Positions 18,740 to 31,520 of a stretch of DNA of 64,000 nucleotides are shown here, in pieces. The first letter of the stretch is position 1, and each line of letters begins with the position of its first letter. The position numbers were made by a program, and so were the translations under genes. The notes below the pieces were generated by a model. That model did not search any database and had not been told where the DNA came from. It saw only the letters and a list, made by a program, of their open reading frames with translations. Source of the stretch: Lepisosteus oculatus (lineage: Eukaryota; Chordata; Actinopteri; Semionotiformes; Lepisosteidae); NCBI RefSeq assembly GCF_040954835.1, contig NC_090698.1, positions 39,423,501 to 39,487,500 of the forward strand. Direction: 5' to 3'.

Positions 18740-19013
18740 TGTTAAATATCTGTTAAAAAACATGAGCGAGTCCCTTTAAGAGGATAATCCTTGGAGAGGA
18801 GGGGCTATAAAAGTGACTGGCAGAGCTCAGTAGAGAGAGGATGTCTTGGAGGGAAGGTGTGTAGAGAGTACTCCTGTGAGGGTTTTTTTTTTGTTATCCC
18901 TATTTTGATGGCAATAAATACAGTTTTGTTTGCATTTGAAGACCGCTGTTTGGGAGTTTCTTTTCTCTTGAGCCAAACCTGGTCGCTTGGCAGGTGATAT
19001 GCCCCTAAGTACA
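18740..19013 (+). mobile_element. LTR-like fragment with TATA box and poly(A) signal
   Basis: A segment starting TGTTAAATATC carries GGGGCTATAAAAGTGACTGG (TATA box, about 18803-18822). Some 100 bp later GGCAATAAATACAG supplies a poly(A) signal, and a CA end is possible at 19013. TATA followed by AATAAA at this spacing is the U3-R arrangement of a retrotransposon LTR. No clear target duplication or adjoining gag-pol was found, so a solo LTR is likely but unproven. Confidence 0.5.
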
Positions 19014-20869
19014 ACCAAAGCTGTGTTTTCTCAGGCCTCCCTAGCTCACTAAGTCCCACAGGCCTGTAAGCCTGTCTGTTGCTGGGGCATTAACTCACTC
19101 CCTCCTTCCATAATAGAGGCATATTAGATATAGCCTGAAATTCTCTTCCTCCCAACTGGTCTCATAAGCTAATTAATTGGCTCAGAGGAGTGGCTTTTTC
19201 CATGCAGAGCGTATCCTTTCCTTCACTTGCAATTTCACTCGATCTGAAGGGCAGTTACTCAGTCATTCATTACTCACTTATTCATTACTTCATTCTGCAG
19301 GTTATGCAGGTTGGCTAGAGGTCACACCATTGGGCCATTTTGCCCATAATGTGCCCAAAAGTTTTGAATCACAATGGTGGCATTGTGAGAAAGGCTATAT
19401 TCCACCATATTTCCACCTCTCGGGATACAATACTTAAATTTATCAATATAAAATCAGCAAATTCGATTTAAGTCTTGACTTAAAAAGAACATTTGTCTGT
19501 GAATGGCAGAAAATTGCTCAAACATAAATTGAAAGTTAATTACTTCTGAGACTCCCCTTTGGAATACAGTAAAAACTGCTATCAGTAACTTTTAAAAGAA
19601 AATCAGTTATGATAGTACACTAAGTACACTGTTCACTGCTTTTATTCTATGTAGTGCCTTAAATGTAAGTAAAATGATTTTAAAATCAGTATATCTCAAG
19701 CACAGATGTATCTGATATTTCTGTAATTTCTGTATTAAACTTAATTTGTAACTCCATTATAACTGTTTTACAGTAGACAATGATGGATTAATAAAGACAA
19801 ACAAAAGTAATGCAGCATCCAATGAAAGGCAAAAAAATGTGATTTTGGAAATGTTTAAGTAAGAAAAACAATTTTGTATTTCTTATAACATGTATGAGAA
19901 CCTAGATCAAAACTTCTATGTTATTCACGTTTAGTTGCAGTAGTAGCTCCATCAGTCTCCGATGTGTATTGTTCAAGGTGAAATATTAATCATATTGTTA
20001 TCTGCTGTTGAGAGAATAGAAATACATGAAATTGTATCCTGAACATGTATCTTATAAATATACTTGTATTGTGCTGTTTATATCTAATAGTATTTTAATC
20101 TATTTTTCAAGCACATGAAAAAAAATAAGCTACAGTGCATGCCTGTAAGCACTGGTATACATTACACAATGCACATGTACAGTGATATGAAGTAACACAT
20201 ATTTCAAAATAAGTAGTATTTTATTATGCAGTATATTTTAATTTATATGATAATACTTGTTTCAGTAATATGCTTCAAAATTCATGTATGAGGCATTTGG
20301 GAAGAATGTCATGAAAAAAAATAATGCAAAACTTTACATTTTAAAATACTGTATATTTGGTCGGCATTTAAATTGCACATTTTTAAATATGATACAGTTT
20401 TTATTTAAACTGCTAAACCATAAACTACTTCATTGGAATTCATTGGAAATAAATGCTTATGAAGATCAGTTTCAACTGTAATACATTCTAAAATATATTT
20501 TGAAAAAATGCTCTTGCAAAATAAGACTGTAGGCCAAAAGACCTTTTATATAGATACAGTATATATTTTAATCAAAACTTTAATGCTCAACAAGAATAAT
20601 TTTCTGGGCAAAATCTGTCAGCATAATCTGCAAACAAAAAAACTAAATATTACTTGAAACAGAACTGATTGCATAAATATTACCCCCTTTGCTGTGCAAA
20701 CTGAAATTAATTCAGGTGCACACAGTTATCATATATTGATAGGTCACACAGTTATTGTAGTTGCATGACCTCTGTTGCACTCTGTGTGCAATAATAGTGG
20801 TTTATGTGATTTAAGAATAAATATGCCTGTCTCTGTAAAATCCCACAGTCATTGAATTTCAAGATTAAA
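19014..20869. other. AT-rich non-coding DNA, nothing recognised
   Basis: No exon or known element is visible. Open frames are under 90 codons. The same stretch recurs at 28754-30609. Confidence 0.4.
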
Positions 20870-21780
20870 CCATGATGACCATGTAGATATCAAATCAACA
20901 AGGGATGAAGTTGTAGAAAAAGCACAGATCAGCATAAGAATATAAAGAATTTCAAAGACACTGAATGTGGCTTTGAATGCAGTGAATTTGATCATTAAGA
21001 AGTGGAAGAAGAATCGTATGAGTCAGACATTGACTTGATGAGGTTGTCCCTCCAAACCCAGAGCTAGGAGGAAAGTTAGGTGGAAATTCAACATCGGTGT
21101 CTTTGCATGAGTTAAAGTTAAATTAAGATGTCCCAGTTGTTTCACAAAATGTACCCATCTCAAATCCCACATAGTTTGTAACAAAATATTAAAAAGTACA
21201 AATGTGTGGTAAACGTTTTTGTGGTCATTTAAGACAAAGTTCATGTCCACTGTCAATCATGGTTGTAGCAACATTATGCAACAGGTTACTTGTAATCAGC
21301 AGGGCTAGGCAGCTTGTTAAGAATGAGAGCAAAATGGATTGTACAAAGTACACGGACACTTCAGATGAAAACCTGTTTGTCTGCTAGAGACCAGAATGTT
21401 GTTTAAAAATGCACAGTAACTCAAAGGAATAGGGTAAGCAAAGGGTAATAGCTACCCTTGAGTGGCTTAACAAGAAAAAATAAATATCTCTTACCGACCC
21501 AGTCAACGTTATGACTTGAATCTGAAAATCTTTGGCAAAGTCTAAAAACTGTGTTTCAGTAAACTCCAACTAATATATCTTGAGCAAATTTACAAATAAA
21601 AATGGGTGTAAATCACATGACCCCAGTATGCAAAGGTGGTAGTGACTTACCCAACAAAACTCACAGCTGTAATTGTTGCAAATGTGCTTTCAACAAAAAT
21701 GTACAGGGGGTTAATACAGTGGTAATATGCAGTTAACAATGGTTTTTGATTTTTCTTTCCAGTTTTTTTTTCTGAAATTT
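20870..21780 (+). mobile_element. Tc1-like transposon relic (duplication copy 1)
   Basis: Plus-strand remnants of Tc1-type transposase: CTTGAGTGGCTTAACAAG (about 21458), GACTTGAATCTGAAAATCTT, TTGGCAAAGTC and GGTTTTTGATTTTTCTTTCC near its 3' end, in the normal order. It is heavily decayed and non-coding. Confidence 0.6.
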
Positions 21781-23896
21781 AACTTTTTACTAATGAAAGT
21801 GTACAATTTTTGCTGCAAAAAATAACATCATTAGGGAGGAGAATACCATTGCCAGGCATATATGTATATAAATGTATATTTTGCTACTCTTAAATATGGT
21901 GTATGTAGTCAAAAATATGTGTAATATGATAGTGGAATATGGTAAATTATCCTTTTTGTTTACTTTTATAACTTCAGGTTTTCATATTGGGAAAAATTAA
22001 TACACTGCTTGTACAATATAAGCAAGCTGCCTTACATTGCTCTATGGAAATGTATGAACTTTAAATGCTAATAAAATTATTAAAATGAAAGTCAAGATTG
22101 CAGTGTGTGCCAGAGCAGTGATCTTTTAATATGTGAGTCTAGGTAGGTAAAGCACTCAAATCCAGCCATAAATTAAGAAAACTATTCTTATTAATAGTGA
22201 AAGACCATCATGAACACAAAACAAAAGCTTAAGCTCTTATTTGAACATCCTTCAATTCCTGCTTTCTAACCAGGCAGTTAAGCTGCTTACTGGTTTAGAA
22301 AACAAATCTCTGAATCCGTTTTAAAGTCCCTCTCTGAGAATCTTTCAAAAGCACAGTTTTCAAACGTTAGTCTTTCTCTGAAAGTTACAAGGTTACTTTA
22401 AATGTTTAAATTTCACCAATTTGAATGTTTCTTTCTAAAAATTCTAAGAAACTCACATATAAAAGGTGTCCATTCCATCTGCCATTCTCTAGGCTCCTCC
22501 CACGGCTGCCATGCAGTGTAATGGATATGTCCTCCGTCACCAGACAGCAGAGGTGTTACCACAGACATGTTTTCATAAGTCGTCACCTGACCGAGTGGTT
22601 TCTTCCAACACATCTGACTGAGGGCAGCAAGTAATTTCTCACAGCTTTTAAATGCTTAGAAAATGTCCATTATTGTGGTTATCTGTATTGCAATTTATTT
22701 GTTTACGGTATATAACTAACATGTTACAATAGCTGACCGTGGTGTTATTACTGGAATATAGAACTGAGCATCAGAAGAAATGGATTACAGCTGCAACATT
22801 CCCAAATTTAGTGGGAAAACCACAATACAGTATTTTGTAGCAGGATAACTGACATTTTATTGAACACAAAGTATAGGTCAATTATGCATTTATGAACATT
22901 TGTCATCAACAGGGTGTCTAGCATGATAGTTATAGGTGAGTTGTGTGTGTAGTTACCATTGAAAATATAGAGGGATTCTGTCATTCTCCTGTAATATTAA
23001 AATATAATATAGTAATGAAGATTCCACATATTGAATCAGGGCATCTGCAGATGTGCAATGGTGCTTATAAGTAGTTATACCATAAATACACATAAGCATA
23101 GTAGTCCATACCATAACTGTCCTATTCCCATCATACACAAAGCTGCTATTACACAAACCGCATGAGGACAGGCATTGCCCTACTTCAATGCTGTCAATCT
23201 GTAGGGAACAGTTAAAGTCCCAGATCAATGTAGCGATATGTAGTCATGTTGCCATCACAAGTTGAGTTCTATGCCAACTACTGTAGATGCTCCAGCCTGG
23301 ATTATCATACTTGCCAATGGTTGCCCTAACCATATGGTTTATTAGTTTGCCAGGTTTGGAGAGAAAGAGTGCAAGAGAGCATGTTTCCATTGTTGTACTG
23401 CACACTTTAAGTTGCATAGCAATGGTTGGTGATTGGTTGTAGCAACATTGGGTGTAGAATTCTTGCCCACCCACACAGGTTCATCAGTAGTTGGTAATTC
23501 TAGATTATTGACTAATGATCTCCAGTTAGGGTGCCACTCCACAACTGTCCTACCTCTGGGGCTTGAGACAAAGAGGCATTGATCAGTTTTTAATTGGGGG
23601 TGTCAAGATGGAACCGATTTACGATGTCCTGTTTGTCCCAAAACACACTACTTATAAGAGAGTCTAAAATCCACATCAGTGTGGACTTGTCTGTTGAATG
23701 ATAATAATTATCTTATCATTCTGCAGAGCTGTGTACACAAAATGTTAATTTATCACTCAATTGGACTTTGTACCACTGATGGCAAGTCCTTCTGAGATGT
23801 TCCTTAAACCATTGCATTCTATTGTATCATCGTGGGTAACTGGAACCCTCATCTGACTTGCAAACGATGACTATTCATCTGTCTCCTTATACAGTA
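21781..23896. other. Non-coding DNA between Tc1 relic and DIRS-like element
   Basis: No confident feature. A minus-strand frame at 22953-23228 has a vague MVW motif but no supporting transposase landmarks. It recurs at 31521-33636. Confidence 0.4.
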
Positions 23897-26800
23897 GTTC
23901 AAGGGGAGAAGCTGGGGTTAGTAAAGTAGAAGAAAGTAGCACCTGGACCGTGTGGGGAACACAAGTGGTCTGTTTGGGTTGGCTGACTTGGCTGCCTCCA
24001 GGGCATGAAACTCACCGAGAGTTGCATGAAAGGTGCTGCCTTGCAACTGGAAACGAATCCCTAAAGGGGAAAGCGAAAGAACCCTTTGACTGGAGGAATC
24101 ACTTTGAGAGGCGCTGCCCTAGGGGTTGAGAATGAAGAGAAAGCTGCTTGAGAAGGAAGTGAAAAAAGACCCCTGACTCGCTTTGGCACTGCCTCTCAAC
24201 TGGGCTAGGCCCTCAGAGGACTCCCCTCTGGCTCATGCTGTGAGAACCTTCCCAGAAGGTTCATGGTGGCGGTGTCATCCTGAGATCAGGGAATTGAGCT
24301 TCACTTACCCCCAGAAGATGGACTCTTTCTGTCCTAACACCCGTGAGGACAAACAAATTGTGTGCCGATGCGTCTTAAAAGAAAGAAGAGAAAAGAATAG
24401 GATAGGAAGGTGTAGAGTGTATGTGTGAGCCTGACCGCACAGTGGAGAGGAAAAAACCATGCCAATTCAGGGGAAAACCTCTGGTGGCCCTTGTGGAATA
24501 GATGCCCCCACTCTGGGCATACTAGCAATGGATAATGAGCAGCTGAAATGTCTTAGGGGACAGTGTGGATACAAAAGTTGACTGCAGAGGAGAAAAACAG
24601 CACAGTGTTTTAATAACTTGAGTATCCAAGATTGTTTGGGCAGCAGAGGTGGCGGCTCCAATTCTGAAAGAATGAGGAGTGTAAAACAGAGGGTTCATGC
24701 CAACATTGGAGATTAAAACTGACAGTTGTTGAGAAAACCAGTTCCTGGTTACTGAAATGTACACAGTGAAAGGGATCGGTTAAGAACAGCATAAAAAAAA
24801 GAAAGAAGTGGGAGTCTGTGATACAAGACGAGTCAAAGACCCGATTCTAGAAAACGGGATACAGAGGAATCGGTCAATTCTGCAGCTCTTAAGAAACTGA
24901 AAAGGGCAGTCAAACACATTGCATCAATAAGTGCATCCTCATAGGAGGTACAACAATCTCATGAAAGTTGAAATGAAGAGGATGTCGGAAGAGACAGTTT
25001 TCCTGGAAGAAACAATTGGAGGAGCTGTCTTTGGATTCCATGAAGCGTGAGATGGATTGCTGGAATAGGTAGCAGTGTAGGACGTACAATTCACTGGAGC
25101 ATGAGGTGGAACTGAATCCCAGAGAGGTAAGGTCTGTAGCACCTGGAGAAAGACAGTGAGAATAGTGAGGTTAAATGGAGAAGAAGGCGGCTGGTGGATG
25201 GACAGTAGTTAGTGTGTGCTGTCCAGGCAGAAGACTAGGTCATGTAGGTACTGTAGATGGAACTAAAGCAGCAGACATGCAGTAACGTGTTGATTGAAGC
25301 TGGGTGGAGAGATTTAATTTGAGCCAAATAGAAGTTGAAGAAGAGAAGGAGCTATGTTGGGCATCAGGTTGTGGAATTTGGGTATCTGCAAATGGGAAAG
25401 TGCGTCCAGTGCTGCAGCATTGCAAAGGCCAGGGGGTGTTCAGCTCTGACGAGGAAGTTCTGGGTAACATAATTCATGGTAAGATGGTGAAAGAGCCTTA
25501 AAATCAGAAGGGGAGTTGGAGGATCTTCCTTTATTGATAATGAAAACAGTGGATTTGCTATCACAAAGAAATAAAATTGGTTTCCCATCAACAGGCATCC
25601 ACAGCAACTGCAGGCAGCAGGGTAGAGTTCCTGAAGGGCTGAGGATATCACATGGAGAGAGAGCTCCTGGATTTGAGAGGTCCAGAAACTACAAAAGCAT
25701 TGTACATCAAATATACCTGCAAAACTGAGCGGAAGCATCAATGAAGAGAGACAGATCTTGGGGAGCAGAACACCAATCATTGTAAAACATAAAGAGGCCA
25801 TTTCAGTGGTGGAATAAAAAAGATGGCACATTCTGATAACTTTAGTGTGTCAGCTGATATAGCAACCTGGGCATTGGGAAAGACTGACAGTTGTAGAAAA
25901 AATGAGAAGTCGAGAGAGAAAGATTTGCCTTGAGGTATAACGCAGATAACATGATTAAATGCCCCAACAAGGACAGCAAGTAGTAATAGAATTCGAATTC
26001 TGAAAATGAGAGATGAGGGAGCAAATATGAGGCAGCTTGTATCTAAAGTGGTAAGGCTTTTCTTGCAGGAAACCTTACAAGTAGCAATATCAATAGGGTT
26101 GATCTGGTATGACGAAAAGGAGGCTCTAGGACGGGGCCAATGAGAAAACCTTTTCAGAGCTCAGCTTGAATCAAGGCAGCAATCATCTCAGGTTCAGCAG
26201 TAGAGGAACGAAGGTTAGGACAAGAATAAGATGAAGGTGGAATTGAAGATAGGCCAGTACAAAATCAATTTTGTAGGCTATCTTAAAAGTACTTTACAAG
26301 AAGGGGGACTGGAAGATCCTAAAGAGTGAGTTCCAGGACGGGAATACAGATGGGTGTATGGACATTTTCCAGCAGTGGGACAGATGAGTGTAGTGTGGGT
26401 AATGCTGCAAAGTTACAAATGGGCATACCTTAGCTGGACAGGAAGAATGGTTAAAATTATTACAAATCTGTTTAGACAAAAAAATTTAATTGGGCATCCA
26501 TTTTTGTCCAAACATGAGGAACGAGATGGAGGAACAGAAGAATGAATAGACGCAGGAAACGAGGGGGGTCAGAGAACAGAAGAGGTGGAGGAAGAGGCAG
26601 ATGCGGGAGATCTAGAGCAGAATGAGCTGGAGTGAGCTGGAGTGAGCTGTAGAAGCGCAAGTCCTGCAAGCGTGAGCTCTAAGGACACTAAAATTTCCCA
26701 AGGGTTCAATTTTTGAGAAGACATGGGGTCCAGGATTTTAGGGTTAACAGCAAGATCTCTACAATCCATTCATCAGTAATCAATAAATTCAGAGCTGGCT

Positions 26801-27657
26801 AATTAGAGATAAACAAGATTGACATCTTTACCTTCGAGAATCTGGTGGTGGAAATGAGGAGCGCGAGCATGAAGATGAACTGTGGGTGCAGCCAGAGAGC
26901 CTGAGGCAGTAGGTGTGCTGAGGGTGAAATTTGACACAGGGATGGGGAGGGAGACTGGAGATGCTTGGGGCTGTTGTAGGAGGCAGAGTTGAAATTAAGG
27001 AACTTTCAAGCGTGCGCAGACTGGAATTGATCTCAGTTGCAGAATGAGAGAGGGGTTCGAGAAAATTTGAGAAACCTTCTGGGAAAATTAGATTTTCCGC
27101 TGGGTGGCTATGCAGCAGGAGGAGAAGGCGGAGGAGCTGTCCAATTTTCAGAGGGCAGATCTGAAGAACCTGCAGTGGAGAGAGAAGGAGGAAGGACTGG
27201 TTAAGCTGAGATGGAACTGCATAAAAGTAGAAAAGGGCCTAGATGGTCAGACTGAAGTGGAATAGGAATAGATTGGTCGAAAAGTGACTTGAGGAGTTTA
27301 GAGAGAGGCCACTCCTTTACAAAAGATGAGTCGCTATATCCGTGGTGGTGCAGCGGGATTAAGAGTGGTGTAATCCAGGAGGCTGGATACGAGAAGAAGA
27401 AATGTCAGCGACCGGCGAGAGAGGTGGATTACATTGAATCTCAGGAGGGTGATGGGGCAAAACAGCAGAAAATGAACAGTGAAGAGAATCTTCAAGATAC
27501 TGAAGAAGAAGAAGGTCATTCGAGGGTGGCGGAGAATAGGCATGCAAACCAATATACAGTAGGTCTGGTGCTCAGAACTCAAGAAACCTGAATTCAAAAC
27601 TTTAGATATTTAAATAGGAAAGAGAAAACTGAATGACCCCCAGCTTCTCCCCCTGAA
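23897..27657 (-). mobile_element. DIRS/Ngaro-type tyrosine-recombinase retroelement, defective (copy 1)
   Basis: Bounded by inverted terminal repeats GTTCAAGGGGAGAAGCTGGGG (23897-23917, 21 bp) and its complement at 27637-27657, matching at 20 of 21 positions. On the minus strand, at about 25590-25520, a frame reads FLCDSKSTVFIINKGRSS, like the RNase H region of DIRS-group polymerases. Further 3', at 24764-24522, a frame reads TPHSFRIGAATSAAQTI, matching the HSFR box of their tyrosine recombinases. The order RT/RNase H then YR is as expected. At 3.76 kb it is shorter than usual active elements, and frames are broken, so it is defective. Open frames on the plus strand here are antisense shadows. 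Confidence 0.8.
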
Positions 27658-28275
27658 CCTTCACCTGTTGGTTTCCATTTCCTGAACTGATATCTGTACA
27701 GTTCATGCACTGTCTTTTGTAAAAATGATCACAAAGATGGAACACAAACACCTGTCAATCTAAGAGAGATTCCTTGATAAGCCTCATTTCATGATTTACT
27801 GTATCATTTAAAAACTATGTTTGGCTATAACTATAACTCCCTGACATGTTAGAAACCAGAGGTCGCAGAAACTTTAGACAGCAAGTGCCAGTTCATTCAA
27901 CATACCACTGTCAAGAAGGCCTTTTTATTTATAAGCATGGGACACTGTGTTTGTGTTTCTTGCTTTTCACCAGGCTTAAAACTCAGCAGAATCAAACACC
28001 TGTTACTAATCAACTTTTCCACTAATGATGTGATTTAGTTCTGTAGAAGTCAAAGTCTCTCTGGTGTATCATAGTCAGTTAAGAATAATGAATCAAAATT
28101 TCCTGTTTGTAGTATCCCACAAATAATCTTAAAGATGAAGGTTACTGGTGAGCCATCTATAAATAACAGATGTAAGGTTATTTGTTTTGTTTAAGTGGAT
28201 ATATAACTCTTGCATGCACGTTTTTATGGATGATTAAATACTTTATTTTTATCAAATTGCCCATCTTTGTTAAAC

Positions 28276-28470
28276 GAACAAGTAATAGATTTATTCCATG
28301 CTGAAAAAAAGAAGAAAAAACACAAGAAAAACAAAACACGAAACAAAAAAAAGCACTCAAGAAAGCTCCACGGCCAAAATGTTGTGTTTTCTTTCTTCCT
28401 TTTTTCAGCATGGAATAAACCTATTGTTCCTTTGCAGCCTACGCATGCTGATGCAGCTACCCACCTGAAC
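28276..28470. mobile_element. Penelope-like foldback element, copy B' (in duplication copy 2)
   Basis: Identical to 18536-18730. It was created by the 9.74 kb duplication and is not a separate insertion. Confidence 0.7.
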
Positions 28471-28479
28471 TACTACATC

Positions 28480-28753
28480 TGTTAAATATCTGTTAAAAAA
28501 CATGAGCGAGTCCCTTTAAGAGGATAATCCTTGGAGAGGAGGGGCTATAAAAGTGACTGGCAGAGCTCAGTAGAGAGAGGATGTCTTGGAGGGAAGGTGT
28601 GTAGAGAGTACTCCTGTGAGGGTTTTTTTTTTGTTATCCCTATTTTGATGGCAATAAATACAGTTTTGTTTGCATTTGAAGACCGCTGTTTGGGAGTTTC
28701 TTTTCTCTTGAGCCAAACCTGGTCGCTTGGCAGGTGATATGCCCCTAAGTACA
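28480..28753 (+). mobile_element. LTR-like fragment, copy 2
   Basis: Identical to 18740-19013 through the 9.74 kb duplication. Confidence 0.5.
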
Positions 28754-30609
28754 ACCAAAGCTGTGTTTTCTCAGGCCTCCCTAGCTCACTAAGTCCCACA
28801 GGCCTGTAAGCCTGTCTGTTGCTGGGGCATTAACTCACTCCCTCCTTCCATAATAGAGGCATATTAGATATAGCCTGAAATTCTCTTCCTCCCAACTGGT
28901 CTCATAAGCTAATTAATTGGCTCAGAGGAGTGGCTTTTTCCATGCAGAGCGTATCCTTTCCTTCACTTGCAATTTCACTCGATCTGAAGGGCAGTTACTC
29001 AGTCATTCATTACTCACTTATTCATTACTTCATTCTGCAGGTTATGCAGGTTGGCTAGAGGTCACACCATTGGGCCATTTTGCCCATAATGTGCCCAAAA
29101 GTTTTGAATCACAATGGTGGCATTGTGAGAAAGGCTATATTCCACCATATTTCCACCTCTCGGGATACAATACTTAAATTTATCAATATAAAATCAGCAA
29201 ATTCGATTTAAGTCTTGACTTAAAAAGAACATTTGTCTGTGAATGGCAGAAAATTGCTCAAACATAAATTGAAAGTTAATTACTTCTGAGACTCCCCTTT
29301 GGAATACAGTAAAAACTGCTATCAGTAACTTTTAAAAGAAAATCAGTTATGATAGTACACTAAGTACACTGTTCACTGCTTTTATTCTATGTAGTGCCTT
29401 AAATGTAAGTAAAATGATTTTAAAATCAGTATATCTCAAGCACAGATGTATCTGATATTTCTGTAATTTCTGTATTAAACTTAATTTGTAACTCCATTAT
29501 AACTGTTTTACAGTAGACAATGATGGATTAATAAAGACAAACAAAAGTAATGCAGCATCCAATGAAAGGCAAAAAAATGTGATTTTGGAAATGTTTAAGT
29601 AAGAAAAACAATTTTGTATTTCTTATAACATGTATGAGAACCTAGATCAAAACTTCTATGTTATTCACGTTTAGTTGCAGTAGTAGCTCCATCAGTCTCC
29701 GATGTGTATTGTTCAAGGTGAAATATTAATCATATTGTTATCTGCTGTTGAGAGAATAGAAATACATGAAATTGTATCCTGAACATGTATCTTATAAATA
29801 TACTTGTATTGTGCTGTTTATATCTAATAGTATTTTAATCTATTTTTCAAGCACATGAAAAAAAATAAGCTACAGTGCATGCCTGTAAGCACTGGTATAC
29901 ATTACACAATGCACATGTACAGTGATATGAAGTAACACATATTTCAAAATAAGTAGTATTTTATTATGCAGTATATTTTAATTTATATGATAATACTTGT
30001 TTCAGTAATATGCTTCAAAATTCATGTATGAGGCATTTGGGAAGAATGTCATGAAAAAAAATAATGCAAAACTTTACATTTTAAAATACTGTATATTTGG
30101 TCGGCATTTAAATTGCACATTTTTAAATATGATACAGTTTTTATTTAAACTGCTAAACCATAAACTACTTCATTGGAATTCATTGGAAATAAATGCTTAT
30201 GAAGATCAGTTTCAACTGTAATACATTCTAAAATATATTTTGAAAAAATGCTCTTGCAAAATAAGACTGTAGGCCAAAAGACCTTTTATATAGATACAGT
30301 ATATATTTTAATCAAAACTTTAATGCTCAACAAGAATAATTTTCTGGGCAAAATCTGTCAGCATAATCTGCAAACAAAAAAACTAAATATTACTTGAAAC
30401 AGAACTGATTGCATAAATATTACCCCCTTTGCTGTGCAAACTGAAATTAATTCAGGTGCACACAGTTATCATATATTGATAGGTCACACAGTTATTGTAG
30501 TTGCATGACCTCTGTTGCACTCTGTGTGCAATAATAGTGGTTTATGTGATTTAAGAATAAATATGCCTGTCTCTGTAAAATCCCACAGTCATTGAATTTC
30601 AAGATTAAA

Positions 30610-31520
30610 CCATGATGACCATGTAGATATCAAATCAACAAGGGATGAAGTTGTAGAAAAAGCACAGATCAGCATAAGAATATAAAGAATTTCAAAGACA
30701 CTGAATGTGGCTTTGAATGCAGTGAATTTGATCATTAAGAAGTGGAAGAAGAATCGTATGAGTCAGACATTGACTTGATGAGGTTGTCCCTCCAAACCCA
30801 GAGCTAGGAGGAAAGTTAGGTGGAAATTCAACATCGGTGTCTTTGCATGAGTTAAAGTTAAATTAAGATGTCCCAGTTGTTTCACAAAATGTACCCATCT
30901 CAAATCCCACATAGTTTGTAACAAAATATTAAAAAGTACAAATGTGTGGTAAACGTTTTTGTGGTCATTTAAGACAAAGTTCATGTCCACTGTCAATCAT
31001 GGTTGTAGCAACATTATGCAACAGGTTACTTGTAATCAGCAGGGCTAGGCAGCTTGTTAAGAATGAGAGCAAAATGGATTGTACAAAGTACACGGACACT
31101 TCAGATGAAAACCTGTTTGTCTGCTAGAGACCAGAATGTTGTTTAAAAATGCACAGTAACTCAAAGGAATAGGGTAAGCAAAGGGTAATAGCTACCCTTG
31201 AGTGGCTTAACAAGAAAAAATAAATATCTCTTACCGACCCAGTCAACGTTATGACTTGAATCTGAAAATCTTTGGCAAAGTCTAAAAACTGTGTTTCAGT
31301 AAACTCCAACTAATATATCTTGAGCAAATTTACAAATAAAAATGGGTGTAAATCACATGACCCCAGTATGCAAAGGTGGTAGTGACTTACCCAACAAAAC
31401 TCACAGCTGTAATTGTTGCAAATGTGCTTTCAACAAAAATGTACAGGGGGTTAATACAGTGGTAATATGCAGTTAACAATGGTTTTTGATTTTTCTTTCC
31501 AGTTTTTTTTTCTGAAATTT
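30610..31520 (+). mobile_element. Tc1-like transposon relic (duplication copy 2)
   Basis: Identical to 20870-21780 through the 9.74 kb duplication. Confidence 0.6.

Larger units (their letters stand above)
18359..28098 (+). repeat. 9,740-bp tandem duplication, copy 1
   Basis: Every block compared here recurs exactly 9,740 bp downstream in the same orientation. The left edge is TTTCCTGTTTGTAG at 18359 and the unit ends at ...AATCAAAA (28098), where copy 2 starts directly. The breakpoints share at most a single T, with no long repeat at the junctions. The only difference noticed is A at 24346 versus C at 34086. The unit holds no host exon. It contains a foldback element, an LTR-like piece, a Tc1 relic and a DIRS-like element. 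Confidence 0.95.

Noticed and set aside
22953..23228. Possible Tc1 transposase piece with MVW motif
   Set aside because: The expected surrounding motifs (DES before, QDNA and SPDLNPIEH after) are missing.
25364..25831. 155-codon minus-strand frame (also at 35104-35571) as a gene
   Set aside because: It lies inside the DIRS-like element and partly reads its polymerase region out of frame; it is a transposon remnant.
27289..27591. 100-codon plus-strand acidic frame (also 37029-37331)
   Set aside because: It is antisense to the DIRS-like element's 5' region and matches no known family.
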